In this document: one piece after another, positions 46,637-56,748 of the stretch
Layout: each line of letters starts with the position of its first letter
Position numbering within the stretch: the stretch's first letter is position 1
From: Chytriomyces cf. hyalinus JEL632
Taxonomy: Eukaryota; Chytridiomycota; Chytridiomycetes; Chytridiales; Chytriomycetaceae
NCBI GenBank assembly: GCA_025435555.1
Contig: JAIWWG010000056.1
Span: forward strand, 124,001 to 188,000
Reading direction: 5' to 3'
Length of the DNA: 64,000 nt
Program-made: the position numbers and the translations under genes
Notes under the pieces: generated by a model
What the model was told of the DNA's origin: nothing
Database searches by the model: none
Seen by the model: the letters and a program-made list of their open reading frames with translations, nothing else

Positions 46637-46781
46637 TCAGGCGATAGGAACACTCTCCCCCAGAGTCTTCAGCGACACTTCTCCAGACCCTCGTTTCAGC
46701 GGCTTTGGTTGAGATGGATCCGGTTTCCAGCCAATCTGCAAGCGCGGAACAAAAACAAAGGTTCAATCAAACGTTTCAAAC

Positions 46782-46820
<39 letters not shown>

Positions 46821-48430
46821 TTTGGCAACTACATACCATGTACAGGATTTGAAAAGTGGCAGGGATGGATCCATCTGGGTTCCCGTAGACGGCTGATTTT
46901 GTTGGAAACAAAAGAATGTGAGTACCGATGCATCCGTTGCCTCCTATATCTTAAATTGAACCTTTATAAATTTCTGCCGCTGCATCGATTGTATCCCGAT
47001 TCAAGGACGCTGTTCTATTGGCGCAAATTTATACACAGATAAGCATTACAACGATCGAAAAATAAAAACAAAGCATCCAAGGACACTTACCGATTAAAGA
47101 TGGCATTTCCTTCTCCCATGTCGCTTAAATCTTGAATCAGTTCGTACATGGATGGATACTTGATTACAATTTCGTCGGTATCCACTGGAGAAAGAAAAAG
47201 AAACTGAGTGCATTCATCGACGCAAGTTGTTTTTTTTCTTTTCTTTTTTTTTTACATGTAGTCAGCGTCAATCCTGCGCGCGACAATAAAGATCCCAAGT
47301 CCTTCATGTCTTTTTTTGAGAGAGAAAACATCAACAAAAGGAATCCCAGCAAGGCAAAAAGTGCGAGAAGACATACCAGCCATGGGAGACACATGAGGAG
47401 CAACACCTCCTTCCCGCTCAATTTGCGCCAACTGGAGCGATGTTCTGGGGGAAAAATTGCGCGCGATAAGGCGACCTCATGTAAACACAACATTTTGTTT
47501 TTTCAAAAGTTACCTAAGTTCATACAGAGTATCTCCACCGGCCATCGCGCCAATAAAGACACTGTCTGGTTTCAAACATTTTCGAACTTGAATCAAAGTC
47601 CCTGAGATGCGCGCGGGATAGGAAAATTTTGTGGGTTCAATATGTCGACCAAAACAGACTTCATAAACGAATTTCGAGAGTTTTTTACCGGGAAGGTCAT
47701 TCACCCAGTGCAATGCCATACTGCTCATTACGCAATCGAAGGAATCTTCAGGGAAGGGTAAAAGTTCTTCGTCACCGACGACCCGCTCAATAGGGACTAC
47801 GGGTTTTTTTTTTTTTTTGAAGGAAAAGAAAAAAGGTGAGAAAGGTCCATCAAACGAGTCAACTGGAGTACACCAACCTTCATATTTTTTATCCTGGTCT
47901 CGAAACAGCATTTTCTCTGTGTTTCCACCAAATTCGTATCAGCCAACAAAACAGAAAAGCAACAGGAAAAAAAAAAAGCGTTTTACGTACCAGCAGAATC
48001 CAGCATGACCAGTTTATCCATCATGTCCTTATCAACATATTTGACAATATGCCCCGCCCCGCTCCCGAGATCCAACACATTCGGAAATCTGCGTTTAATG
48101 TCCTTTTTGCAGAAAAGTTCAGCGATACTGCACGCGTCGGAATCGTAGTTCTCAGGCCCCCCCAGAACGCAAGCGGGGCAAACAGGATCGGCAATGTATC
48201 CGCTTTCAACTCACCAAGAGTCTGTCGACCAGCCTATCGGCCACTTCGTCCCGGATATAGTCAAACGTGGATGAATCGGTGAGTGTTGCGGATGCGTTGC
48301 GTTGGATCCGTTTGATGGACCGATCAAAGACACGCATTGCGTTTGCATTGCTGTTGTTGTTGTTGAAGACTTGTGGGGTCGTTGAGAAGTGCCGCGCGGA
48401 TGCTCTCGCGAGAATGCGGTGGAGATGCAT
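46637..48430 (-). CDS. NDUFAF5: NDUFAF5-like methyltransferase, complex I assembly factor
   Basis: Eleven short exons give 328 aa, normal for the family. There is a mitochondrial presequence ([20 protein letters not shown]). The SAM-binding motif is [16 protein letters not shown]. The family signatures are [68 protein letters not shown] and [26 protein letters not shown]5 hydroxylates an arginine of NDUFS7 early in complex I assembly in the mitochondrial matrix, so this organism should have complex I. The last intron contains a 37-nt homopolymer. The gene is divergent to prefoldin 2 with only 78 bp between starts. Confidence 0.93.
46783..46819. repeat. 37-nt T-run (plus strand) in the last intron of NDUFAF5
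   Basis: Uninterrupted T on the plus strand, that is, a poly-A tract in the transcript strand, just upstream of the last acceptor. Confidence 0.9.
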
Positions 48431-48508
48431 GTGTTGCAGTGTTATTTTTTGCCTGGATTTCTTTATTTACTTGGTTAAAAAAAACTTAAAAAGTAAAATC
48501 CAAAAGAA

Positions 48509-49158
48509 ATGTCGACCGCAGCATCGGAAAAGAACCGTCCCTCAGACCAGGAAATCGTTGCGCAGGTGACCTGAGGCCAAGAAAGGATACCTCGCAATGC
48601 TGACCCCCCAGAGCGCCTGTTATCATACAGTTCAACGCAATGAAACAGGACCTGCAGTCAATTGCATCCAAGCTGGGCGAGCTCGAGCAAGAGAAGGACG
48701 AGCACAAGTTTCGAATTTACAATCCTTCTTCCTTCAACAACTCTTCGAATGCATTTTTCTCACGTCGCGCTTCTTCAAAAACTCGTCCAAAATCAGAATG
48801 GTTGTTGATACCATGACACCCCTCGATGGCGGCAGGAAATGCTTCAGACTCGTCAACGGCGTCTTGGTCGAGCGGACGGTGGGCGAAGTGTTGCCCACTT
48901 TGAAACTGAATATGGACAACGTGCGTTTTTTGCAAATGTTTTTTTTCTGTATATGTGTGTTGGTTAACCGCCCCCCCCATTTGCGTATGGTTTCAGATTG
49001 ACAAGATTGTGCAGCAGCTGGTTTCGACTTATAAGAAAAAGGAGGAAGAGTTTATGGCGTATCAGGTGAGCACTGCACGGGCGGAGCCAGGTGAATCAAC
49101 GTTGCTAACTGCAACACAAATCCCTCAGAAAAAATGGAACATCCAAGTGAAAGGATGA
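48509..49158 (+). CDS. PFD2: Prefoldin subunit 2
   Basis: Five exons (48509-48565, 48631-48707, 48797-48920, 48997-49065, 49129-49158) encode 118 aa. Family signatures are the N-terminal helix (FNAMKQDLQSIASKLGELEQ), the beta hairpin block (GRKCFRLVNGVLVERTVGEV) and the C-terminal helix (KIVQQLVSTYKKKEEEF). It is a beta-type subunit of the hexameric prefoldin chaperone that passes unfolded actin and tubulin to CCT in the cytosol. The five-exon layout for so small a gene is typical of this genome. Confidence 0.92.
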
Positions 49159-49355
49159 AAGGATGAAGAGATGGGATCGATGTAGAGGGAGTGGGATGGA
49201 GGGAGAGGGAGTGTGCGGCATTGTTGCATTGAATAAATGCCCTGGTTAATTGCGCAATATTTTTTTATGAGTTCAGCAGTCTTTCCGAGAAACTGCGCCA
49301 TCGATCGCCTCAACAAACCCACAACACACAAAGGGTCCCAGGCAGCGCCATCAAC

Positions 49356-50079
49356 ATGCCAGCATCCTCCGTCATCCACAGCCTAGACTGCAGCATAGAG
49401 CAAGTCAACTTCCACGAGTAAGAGACACCTTGAGTTCTTCGCGTTCTTGGCAGTCTTAACCAACACTTTCTCTTTCTCTCATGCACCCACCTTTCTCCCC
49501 CCCCCCCCCCCCCCCCCCCCCCCCCACCACCACCACCATAGACATTATCTTACAACCATCACACGCTTTCACAAGCTGATTTCGCAAACCGTGGACACTG
49601 CGCCGTCGTTGAAATTCATCCGGACTCTTCTTTTCGACCCCATTTCCTTCTTTCTCGCTTTACTGAAGCTCCACATGGAATTCCACGACTCCCACTCGGG
49701 CTCCTTCACTCTCCGATGGTTACGCAGCAAGATTCTCGAATACCACACCTTCAGCACCAGTCTCCTCTGGACACGCGCATACCCAAGCCCCTTCAAAAAA
49801 AAGTCGTTCACCACAACAGACACAACGACGACGACCACTAGAACAATTCTGACTCGATCCTTGGAGACACAATTTATGCACCGTATTTGGAATGAACCTG
49901 CCGATTACTTTGAGGAAGTTTATTTTGTTGAGCGCGACGCGGACCATGAAGCGGCTGTGGTTGAGCTTGTACGAGTTGCATTGCGGAGGGGTCTTTCGGC
50001 GGTGGGTGTGCGGTGCGTGGATTGGGAGCGGGGAGTGCTGTTTTACGGGCCTTGTCGTTTGAATAAATCTCCAACGTGA
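49356..50079 (+). CDS. Orphan protein, 199 aa
   Basis: Two exons (49356-49417, 49542-50079) join in frame (VNFHE to HYLTT). The protein has a hydrophobic/aromatic middle (LKFIRTLLFDPISFFLALLK), a Thr run (TDTTTTTTRT) and a more acidic C-terminal half (DYFEEVYFVERDADHEAAVV) ending in CRLNKSPT. I do not recognise the family and see no clear signal peptide or catalytic motif. The intron contains a 29-nt C-run and (CAC)n. Coding potential is supported by the clean splice and length, not by homology. Confidence 0.5.
49497..49525. repeat. Poly-C run of 29 nt inside an intron
   Basis: Uninterrupted C-tract followed by (CAC)n in the only intron of the orphan gene, close to its acceptor. Confidence 0.9.
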
Positions 50080-50194
50080 TTTTCCGAAGCGTGTTTTTTT
50101 TTTTTTTTGTTCAAGCGTCAGATATTGTTATCCATGCTCACAGGGGATTATATTCATGAGATGTACATCGCGGGTGGGGGTGTGCTTATACCTA

Positions 50195-50305
50195 ATGACT
50201 CCGGTGGCTGCCGTACGCAGCGTTTCCAATAAACCCACCTCTACTCTGCTTCTCAAGCTGTCTCCGTCATTTCGGCTGCTGTCGCGATGGCTAAAATCTG
50301 AAACA
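50195..50305 (+). pseudogene. 3' remnant of an LYSG-family gene
   Basis: Aligns with the 3' half of LYSG gene 4 (52485-52595): shared GCCGTAACGCAGCGTTTCC-like block, CTGTCTCCGTCATTTCGGCTG and the downstream AAAATCTGAAACAAAGTC. The LYSG codons and the frame are destroyed here and no signal peptide is present. It marks the left end of duplication copy A. Confidence 0.7.
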
Positions 50306-52110
50306 AAGTCGATACACCAATCATTGAATTTTCATCCTATTAATGTCTCTATTTATTACTCAATAAATACCATTCCCAATAAATACCTCAAACAAATAAC
50401 GAAAAAAACAGTGCATAATCTAGTCAAAGTCCATGTCTCCAAAAAGTTCCGCCTCTATTTCTTCCGCCAGTGCTTCTAAAGCCGCCGCCTCCTCCAATTC
50501 CCTTTGCCGCCGGATCTCTGCCATTTCCGTCCAGATCAGCTTCTGTTGCAGCTGTGCCAGAAGTCTCGGCTGCCTGTCTGGAGTGCCGTTTCGACTTTTG
50601 TCGAGTCCGGGGGCTGGAAATCATTGATATGAGTGAAGCAAGGCAGGGGAGGGGAAGCCAGATCATAAAAGTTAAAGAAGACAAACCGATTCGGCAGGCG
50701 TTCACAAGAGGCCGGCCTCGCCGCCGAGCAGGGGACGAGCTCCTCGTCAACTACAACAACTGCAATTGCCAGCGGTGATGGCCGGTACACCAGCCGCGGA
50801 AAGAGCAGCCAAGAGTGGGCGTCCTCCGCAGTGTCCTTCGCGCTGAAAAAAATTTCGTGAGGCGAAATTTTTGAGGCGGAATCCAGAGCCAGATCCGAAT
50901 CTTCGGTTATAAAAAGTAAAAGGGGGAAATGGAAAATAAGAAGGAGACGGTCTAAATTTAGATTGAGGCGCAAAAAAATAAAAGGCGACTTGGAAAAACT
51001 TTGAAAACAAAGCGTCACCTTCCCAAGAAGTGCCGACCTCCTGTTCCGCAGGTTTCTCGGCAAAAATGAGCCTGATTCTTTTTGGTCGCCCCTGTCGTTG
51101 ATCCGGGCAGTTCACGGTTTCAGCGCTGCGCTTGTTGGACTTGCGTGCAGGGGCTGTCGACTCAAGTGCCTGGTTTAATTGTGTGAAGTAGATGAGGGTC
51201 GGTTGAAAAAGTGAAAAAAAGTAGAGCGCGAAGGAGAGACGGTTTAAACAACGACGTGTCCTTCTCTAAACGCGATTCCATTAAATAGCGCAAGGCGCGT
51301 TGGCAAAAGCTGGAGGATAGATTGGAGGAGAAGAATCGCTGAAAGAAGGTATTGTCCAAAACATCCCTCGCCCCTCGCACAAACATCGCCAATCCCAAGA
51401 TTCTGCACGCGATAGCTGAGACACTATACTGTACCCCAGCGGCCGCAGAGGTTCAGCCAACCAGACGCACGCGTCAGGTACCAAACAAGATACTTCCAGC
51501 GGTTTGAACGGTGTGGTCCCCGAAAGAGTGGGAGTGGTTAGGAGAGTACATACCTTCTCAGAACGCCTCTGCTGCAGTCTGGGAGAGCGGCGGGGAGCTG
51601 CGCGTGGGAGTGCGGTTGTTCCTCGGACTGATGGCATTTTTCGACTTTTTTGACTTCCAAATTTTCTTTGTAGGTTCGGATTTCCCCCCTTCATCGCAGG
51701 CGAAGAGCCCTGAATATTGAGCACGAAGGCAGCCGCCATGGCCATGCGATACGATACTGAGCAGTAGAATGGGTCGGAATGGTTGTTTCGACGGCGGGTT
51801 GCAGGTATGCACGGCTCCGCGCACAAAGAGGCACATGAAGAGTACCGTTTTTGGATACTACGTTTCTAGTATCAATTATAGTATATTTATTGTTCTATGC
51901 AGCGTCACAGAGTGATCCATCAAAAAGTCCGCAAATCTCAGGTTCACAGGACATCCCATGCAGGTAAAATGTTCAAAAGCACATATGCACAGTCACGCGC
52001 CTGAATCCTTCATTTCTTCCGCCCCCGGCGAAACGCTCCCGGCGCACAGATACCCCATTTTGGGCGCACCCCGCAAACTGGAAGAGCCTAGTAAATCCAA
52101 AAATAGCCGC
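50205..52110. repeat. Segmental duplication, copy A
   Basis: Direct repeat of 52495-54260. It carries, in the same order, an LYSG 3' end, the four-exon minus-strand orphan gene and a shared upstream tract (TTCACAGGACAT, GCAGGTAAAA, CTGAATCC). The offset is about 2.3 kb at the left end. The edges are approximate because similarity fades. Confidence 0.8.
50420..51637 (-). CDS. Orphan basic nuclear-type protein, copy A
   Basis: Four exons (51554-51637, 51019-51169, 50706-50900, 50420-50613) give 207 aa in one frame. Exon 1 is very basic (MPSVRGTTALPRAAPRRSPR, then LQQRRSEK). Exon 2 adds ARKSNKRSAE and GRPKRIRLIF, likely nuclear localisation or DNA-contact patches. Exon 3 is mixed, with DEELVPC. 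Exon 4 is a helix (LLAQLQQKLIWTEMAEIRRQ) ending in an acidic stretch (EAELFGDMDFD). No family recognised. The exon structure is supported by the second copy, whose substitutions keep the same frame in all four exons. The first intron is long (384 bp). Confidence 0.65.
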
Positions 52111-52356
52111 CAAGTAGCGCAAAAGCCACAGCCGCATCTTGACCCTCATTTTTTTCTTACATCCCACAATGAATGCATTAATAACACCTGAAACACCTGG
52201 GCCTATTGCTGTTTCATCAGTACCACAGTCATTTTTCCTGAAACAAACAACTGGATGCAATGAACGCGAAACGTGTTTCATCTTTTCGAAGAATACAAAA
52301 GAAGAGCAGTCACCTCATAAACAGACATATCCTCGACAAGTACAACAATAACGGCA
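51638..52356. other. Intergenic between duplication copy A and LYSG gene 4
   Basis: Upstream region of orphan gene copy A and leader of LYSG gene 4. No other gene. Confidence 0.5.
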
Positions 52357-52584
52357 ATGCGATCCTTCTTCCTCACAACAATCATTATCCTGGCCACTTA
52401 TGCGGCAGCTCACGAGGAAACCGCGACGGCCACCAAAGTCATTGCTGCTAATGCCCAAGTCACTCAGGTCGAGATTCCATCTGCTGCCGTAACGCAGCGT
52501 TTCCGGACCAACGACCTTTACTCTGGTTCTCAAACTGTCTCTGTCATTTCGGCTGGTGTCGCGATTGCTGCAGCATTTCTGTAA
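52357..52584 (+). CDS. Small secreted LYSG-family protein 4
   Basis: 75 aa, intronless. Signal peptide MRSFFLTTIIILATYAAAHE, a 35-residue mature part, then NDLYSGSQTVSVI and a hydrophobic end (SAGVAIAAAFL). It is the most diverged intact family member and the parent of the remnant at 50195-50305. Confidence 0.7.
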   Translation: MRSFFLTTIIILATYAAAHEETATATKVIAANAQVTQVEIPSAAVTQRFRTNDLYSGSQTVSVISAGVAIAAAFL

Positions 52585-54260
52585 AATCTGAAACAAAGTC
52601 ATCCTCATCAATAAACAACAGTCAATCATTGAATATCCATCCTATTAATGCCTCTATTTATTACTCAATAATTAACGTACCACTAAATAACTCCAAAAAA
52701 CAGCTTGCATAATCTAGTCTATGTCCATGTCTCCAAAAAGTTCCGCCTCTATTTCTGCCGCCAGTGCGTCTAAAGCCGCCGCCTGCTCCAGTTCCCATTG
52801 CCGCTGGATCTCTGCCATTTCCGTCCAGATCAGCTTCTGTTGCAGCTGCGCCAGAAGTCTCGGCTGCCTGTCTGGAGTGCCGTTTCGACTCTTGTCGAGT
52901 CCGGGGGCTGGAAATCATTGATATGAGTGAAGCAAGGCAGGGGAGGGGAAACCAGATCATAATATTGAAGACAAACCGACTCGGCAGGCGTTCACCCCAC
53001 AAGAGGGCGGCCACGCCGCCGTGCAGGGCACGAGCTCTTCGTCAATGGCTATGACAGCGATCGCCAGCGGTGATGACCGGTACACCCGCCACGGAAAGAG
53101 CAGCAGAGATTGGAGATCCTCCGGCTCGGATTCTTGTTCCACGTTGAGAGAAATTTCGCGAGGCGAAATTTTTGCAACCAAAGCCTCCGCCGCATCCGAA
53201 TCTTCGGTATTGTCTGTTTCATGTGGAAAAAAAGGGACGAAGGAATAAAAGGAGAGTCTCCAAATTTAGAATGAGGCGCAAAAAATACAACAAGGAATGG
53301 ACTTGGAAGAACATTGAAAACAAAGCGTTATCTTGCGAAGAAGTGCCGACCTCTTCTTCCGCAGCAAAAACGATCTTGATTCTTTTCGGTCGCGCTTTTC
53401 GTTGATCTGGGTGGCTCACTGCTTCAGCGCTGCGCTTGTTGGACTTGCGTGCAGGGGCTGTCGACTGAAGTGTTTGGTTTAACTGTGTGCAGAAGATGAG
53501 GGTCGGTTAGAAAGGTGAAAAAAAGTAGAGCGCGAAAGAGAGACGGGTAAAACGATGACGGGGCCATCTACCACGATTCCATTAAATAGCCAGGTGCATT
53601 GGGGAAAAGCAATAGATTGGAGGGGAAGACTCGCTCTACGAGTGGTATATTCCACAGAAGGAACACTCCATACATCCAGCCCCTTGGACAAATATCGCCG
53701 ATACAAGATTTGGTTCGAGCCAATTGACGACGCTATGCCGCCCCTCAACGGTCGTAGAGGTTTGGCCAACCAGAAGCACGCGTCAGGAACCAAATATAGG
53801 ACTCCCTGCGGTTTGAACGGTGTGGTCCCCGAAGAAGTGGAGCGGCCAGGAGAATATTTACCTTCTCAGAACGCCTCTGCTGAAGTCTGGGAGAGCGACG
53901 AAGAGCTGGACGTGGGAGCGCGGTCGTTCGTCGGACTGCAGGCATTTTTTTTCACTTCGAAATTTCCTTTCTGTGGCAGATTTTTCAAGTGGTTCGGATT
54001 TCCTCCCTTCATCGCGCACGAAGAGCCCTGAATATGCACTAAGGCGGCCAGCGGTGTGCTCGTGTGTTACGACACTGGGCAGGAACGAATGTAAGAATGG
54101 ATAGCTGCGCGCAACCAGATGCAGGAAGAGTTCACAGGACATCTCACGCAGGTAAAACTGTTCAGAAGAACAAACACCCACGCATCTGAATCCTTTATTT
54201 CTTTCGCCCCAGGTGCAAGCCGCCACAAACCAGAGGAGCCCAGTTAAACCAAGAAACAAG
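52495..54260. repeat. Segmental duplication, copy B
   Basis: Direct repeat of copy A (50205-52110), containing the second orphan gene and the end of LYSG gene 4. Exons are more conserved than introns and flanks. Confidence 0.8.
52714..53945 (-). CDS. Orphan basic nuclear-type protein, copy B (intron 2 donor altered)
   Basis: Four exons matching copy A (53862-53945, 53332-53464, 53001-53201, 52714-52907) keep an open frame. Exon 1 reads MPAVRRTTALPRPALRRSPR and LQQRRSEK; exon 2 has ARKSNKRSAE and ARPKRIKIVF; exon 4 ends EAELFGDMDID. Two splice sites differ: the exon 2 acceptor has moved (CTTCAG used, the copy A site is mutated), and the exon 2 donor reads AT instead of GT (position 53330-53331). 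With that donor lost, normal splicing of intron 2 is doubtful unless an upstream GT is used. Either this copy is a young pseudogene or it makes a shortened product. Confidence 0.5.
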
Positions 54261-54356
54261 GTTCATATCGAAACACTTCTGTTTAACTTATGTCCGCGAT
54301 ATTTTTGTGCTCCAACGCTTGCATTTGAAGATGTTTTTATTGTTGCATCACCTCAA
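53946..54356. other. Intergenic region
   Basis: Upstream part of duplication copy B and 3' flank of the PDI-like gene. No further gene seen. Confidence 0.5.
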
Positions 54357-56716
54357 TCAGTCCCCTTTCCGTGATTTGTTCGAGACAGGTAGATACGTCC
54401 CATGCTCGGCGCCTGTACCCCTCGAAATCCACAGCAACACCCCACACACTGCCAGAAACAGCAATAAAGCCTGGTGTGGCGGCAACTGTGCCATCACTCC
54501 CGCACGCAAACTCGTTCCTTTCAGCTGACCGTTTACGATCAAAGAAAGCGTGTGTGCAAACATGTTGGGGGCCAGAACGGCACCCTGGGCATCACACAAG
54601 TATGCTACGCGACTCGAGGGATCGATTATCAAGTGTCGTGGGTATTGTGGTGCATTCCCGAGAACAGATCCAAAGTTACTTAGAATGTATTCTTGTCTGG
54701 ATTGAGCGTCGATCCAGGTGAAAACAACAACGACAGAAGTTGGCTTCTTTGATTCCTTTTCGAGTAGCGTCTTCCATTCTTTTGCTGCCGTTTGCAGGGC
54801 AATGATTTCGGATGCATCGTACCCGTTAAGAATGCTAATTACGACCAGCTTCTGTACAGTTTGAGGCGGGGTGCCCATAATTTGCACTGCGTTGGTTACA
54901 GTCAATGAGCTTACGAGAGGGTATCGTCGTTCCAAGATCCAAGTTCGAAGTTGAAGTTTCTGCATTGGTTGAGTTTCCAAAATTCAGAGAGGTATGGTAA
55001 CTGGTGTGAAAGAAATGTGAACGCAAACTAACATGGGCACGGTCTTTTAAAACCGTAAGATCCAAGCTGGAGAATTCATGAGAGCCACGACCGCCCTCTG
55101 TCAGCACAACTACCGAAGGTAACGTACTTGGTGGTATATTGAGATTTTTAAAAGTAGCAGCCGCGTCTGGAGTCACATAAACTCCGATACGTGTTTGCAC
55201 TGAAGCGGCGACATCCAAAAACTGAGTCTGCAGTTTTTTTGGAAGGAATTTTGTGTCATTTAATGCTGCAAAATGTAACAGAAACAGGACACTCACTAAA
55301 TGAGAATCATCCGAAACTGCGGCATCATACAGGAACAAAACTGACACCTCAGTCGAATTCAAAGTCTGCATCACATCCACTGCTTGGACAACACTTGCCG
55401 GAGGTCTCAGAAAGCCTTCGATAAATTGAACAAGCGCTTTCACACTGTACTCTCCCTCGTATCCAACACGCGTTTCAAGGGGGCCCATCACCCACTGCAG
55501 CTGTATTCCAGAGTCCGATAAACTTTGCGGTCCAGAGCTGGGATCCTGGTCACGCATCCAAAACTCTTTTGCGTCCGCAGCATTCTTTCCAAACACGTTT
55601 ATTTCGGCAATCACAGCGCGGGTCGCCATCGTCGTTGCCAAATCTTCCAGGACCGCGTCCAACGCTTTGCATGCGGCGTCTTTGCAAGCCGGCGAGTGTC
55701 TGTATCGGATCAGGTACGGTGTTGCAGGTAGGTCTGCAAACGAAACGACTTTCAACACGGTGCCCAGTGGATTCTTCACGACGGATGTTGGGTTGTGAAG
55801 GTGCGAGTTGAATTTCGAAATGACGAGGTTTGCATGTGCGACAGATTTTTCGAGATTGAATCCTGATGCAGATGCCGGCTGGATGCAAAAAAATTCAGGT
55901 TTAAGCATGTCCTGAGTGTGTGGGCAGGAGAAGTGTTCACCTCTAACACAGGCAGCGCGGAAAAATGCTTCATAAGAAACGCGTCTACTTCTTCGATATT
56001 TCCTGGATCTTTGCCAGGGAACTCGTCAACCATTTCGCCGTTTTTGAACCTGGTTTCGTTTTGCGGATAATATCACAACCAAAAAAAAAAAATTAAAATA
56101 AGCCAGAGGCGACAACATTTGCAACTCTCACATGCGAAGGGTGGGAAATCGCGTGAAAGATGGAAGGACAACCTTGTTGCAGAACTGCATATTATCTTTG
56201 AAAAGTAGTTGCGACGAAAGGGCTGAATTTCAAAAACCGTCCCAATGTCGCAAAAACTACTCGAACCTTACCCATGCATTCCACCTTTGCCATCCGCAAG
56301 TCCCTTTCAAGAAGCATCTCTTGACGTTCTTGTTGCAATTGTCGCCATTTTGGGGTCAGTCTGATGAATGCAGTTGAGCACAGTGTTGGATGGATAAACG
56401 GCACCCAGTCCTTCTTACGCGAGACAATGTGGACAAGCGCGTGATCCTAAAACATACGACCCAGCAGCAGCACGCCAAAGAATTGTAAGAGAAGGGGACC
56501 AAGACGGCAGCCCAAGAATTCCTCACCAAAGAAGACGAACCAGTTTCCGCCAGCCTTGATTGTGTTGTTGGCAAAGTCCGCAGCATTCAAGTGCAGGATC
56601 TGTGAATCATCCAGGAGAGCGGCTTGCTGCATGGATTCAAAGTCCGGCACTACTCGGGCGGGGATGCTTATGAGCAGGACCAGTATTGAAAGTGCTGCCA
56701 AGCAGGCGCCCTTCAT
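54357..56716 (-). CDS. Membrane-anchored PDI-like protein with CPHC active site
   Basis: Seven exons (56527-56716, 56419-56446, 56272-56360, 56132-56195, 55941-56049, 55033-55878, 54357-54959) give 642 aa. Signal peptide MKGACLAALSILVLLISIPA. The thioredoxin fold is split over four small exons: WFVFFG, then SRACPHCLALTPKWRQLQQ with the CPHC active site, then VECMDNMQFCNKVV, then FTRFPTLRMFKNGEMVDEFP. The active site lies on a 28-nt exon. A long lumenal region similar to the upstream paralog follows (RTWILERRYPLVSS), then a C-terminal helix (ALLLFLAVCGVLLWI) and a short tail. Predicted ER thiol oxidoreductase of the TMX type. It starts 32 bp after the stop of its paralog. Confidence 0.75.
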
Positions 56717-56748
56717 TTTTTAAACAACTTTTATTTCCAACAGCATTT

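Noticed and set aside
54903-54930. Possible 28-nt intron (GTAAGC...AACGCAG) in the last exon of the CPHC PDI gene
   Set aside because: Excision breaks the frame, whereas the retained sequence aligns with the paralog.
55266-55296. Possible 31-nt intron in the CPHC PDI gene (GTGAGT...TTGCAG)
   Set aside because: Removing it shifts the frame to an immediate stop; reading through keeps the PDI-like alignment.
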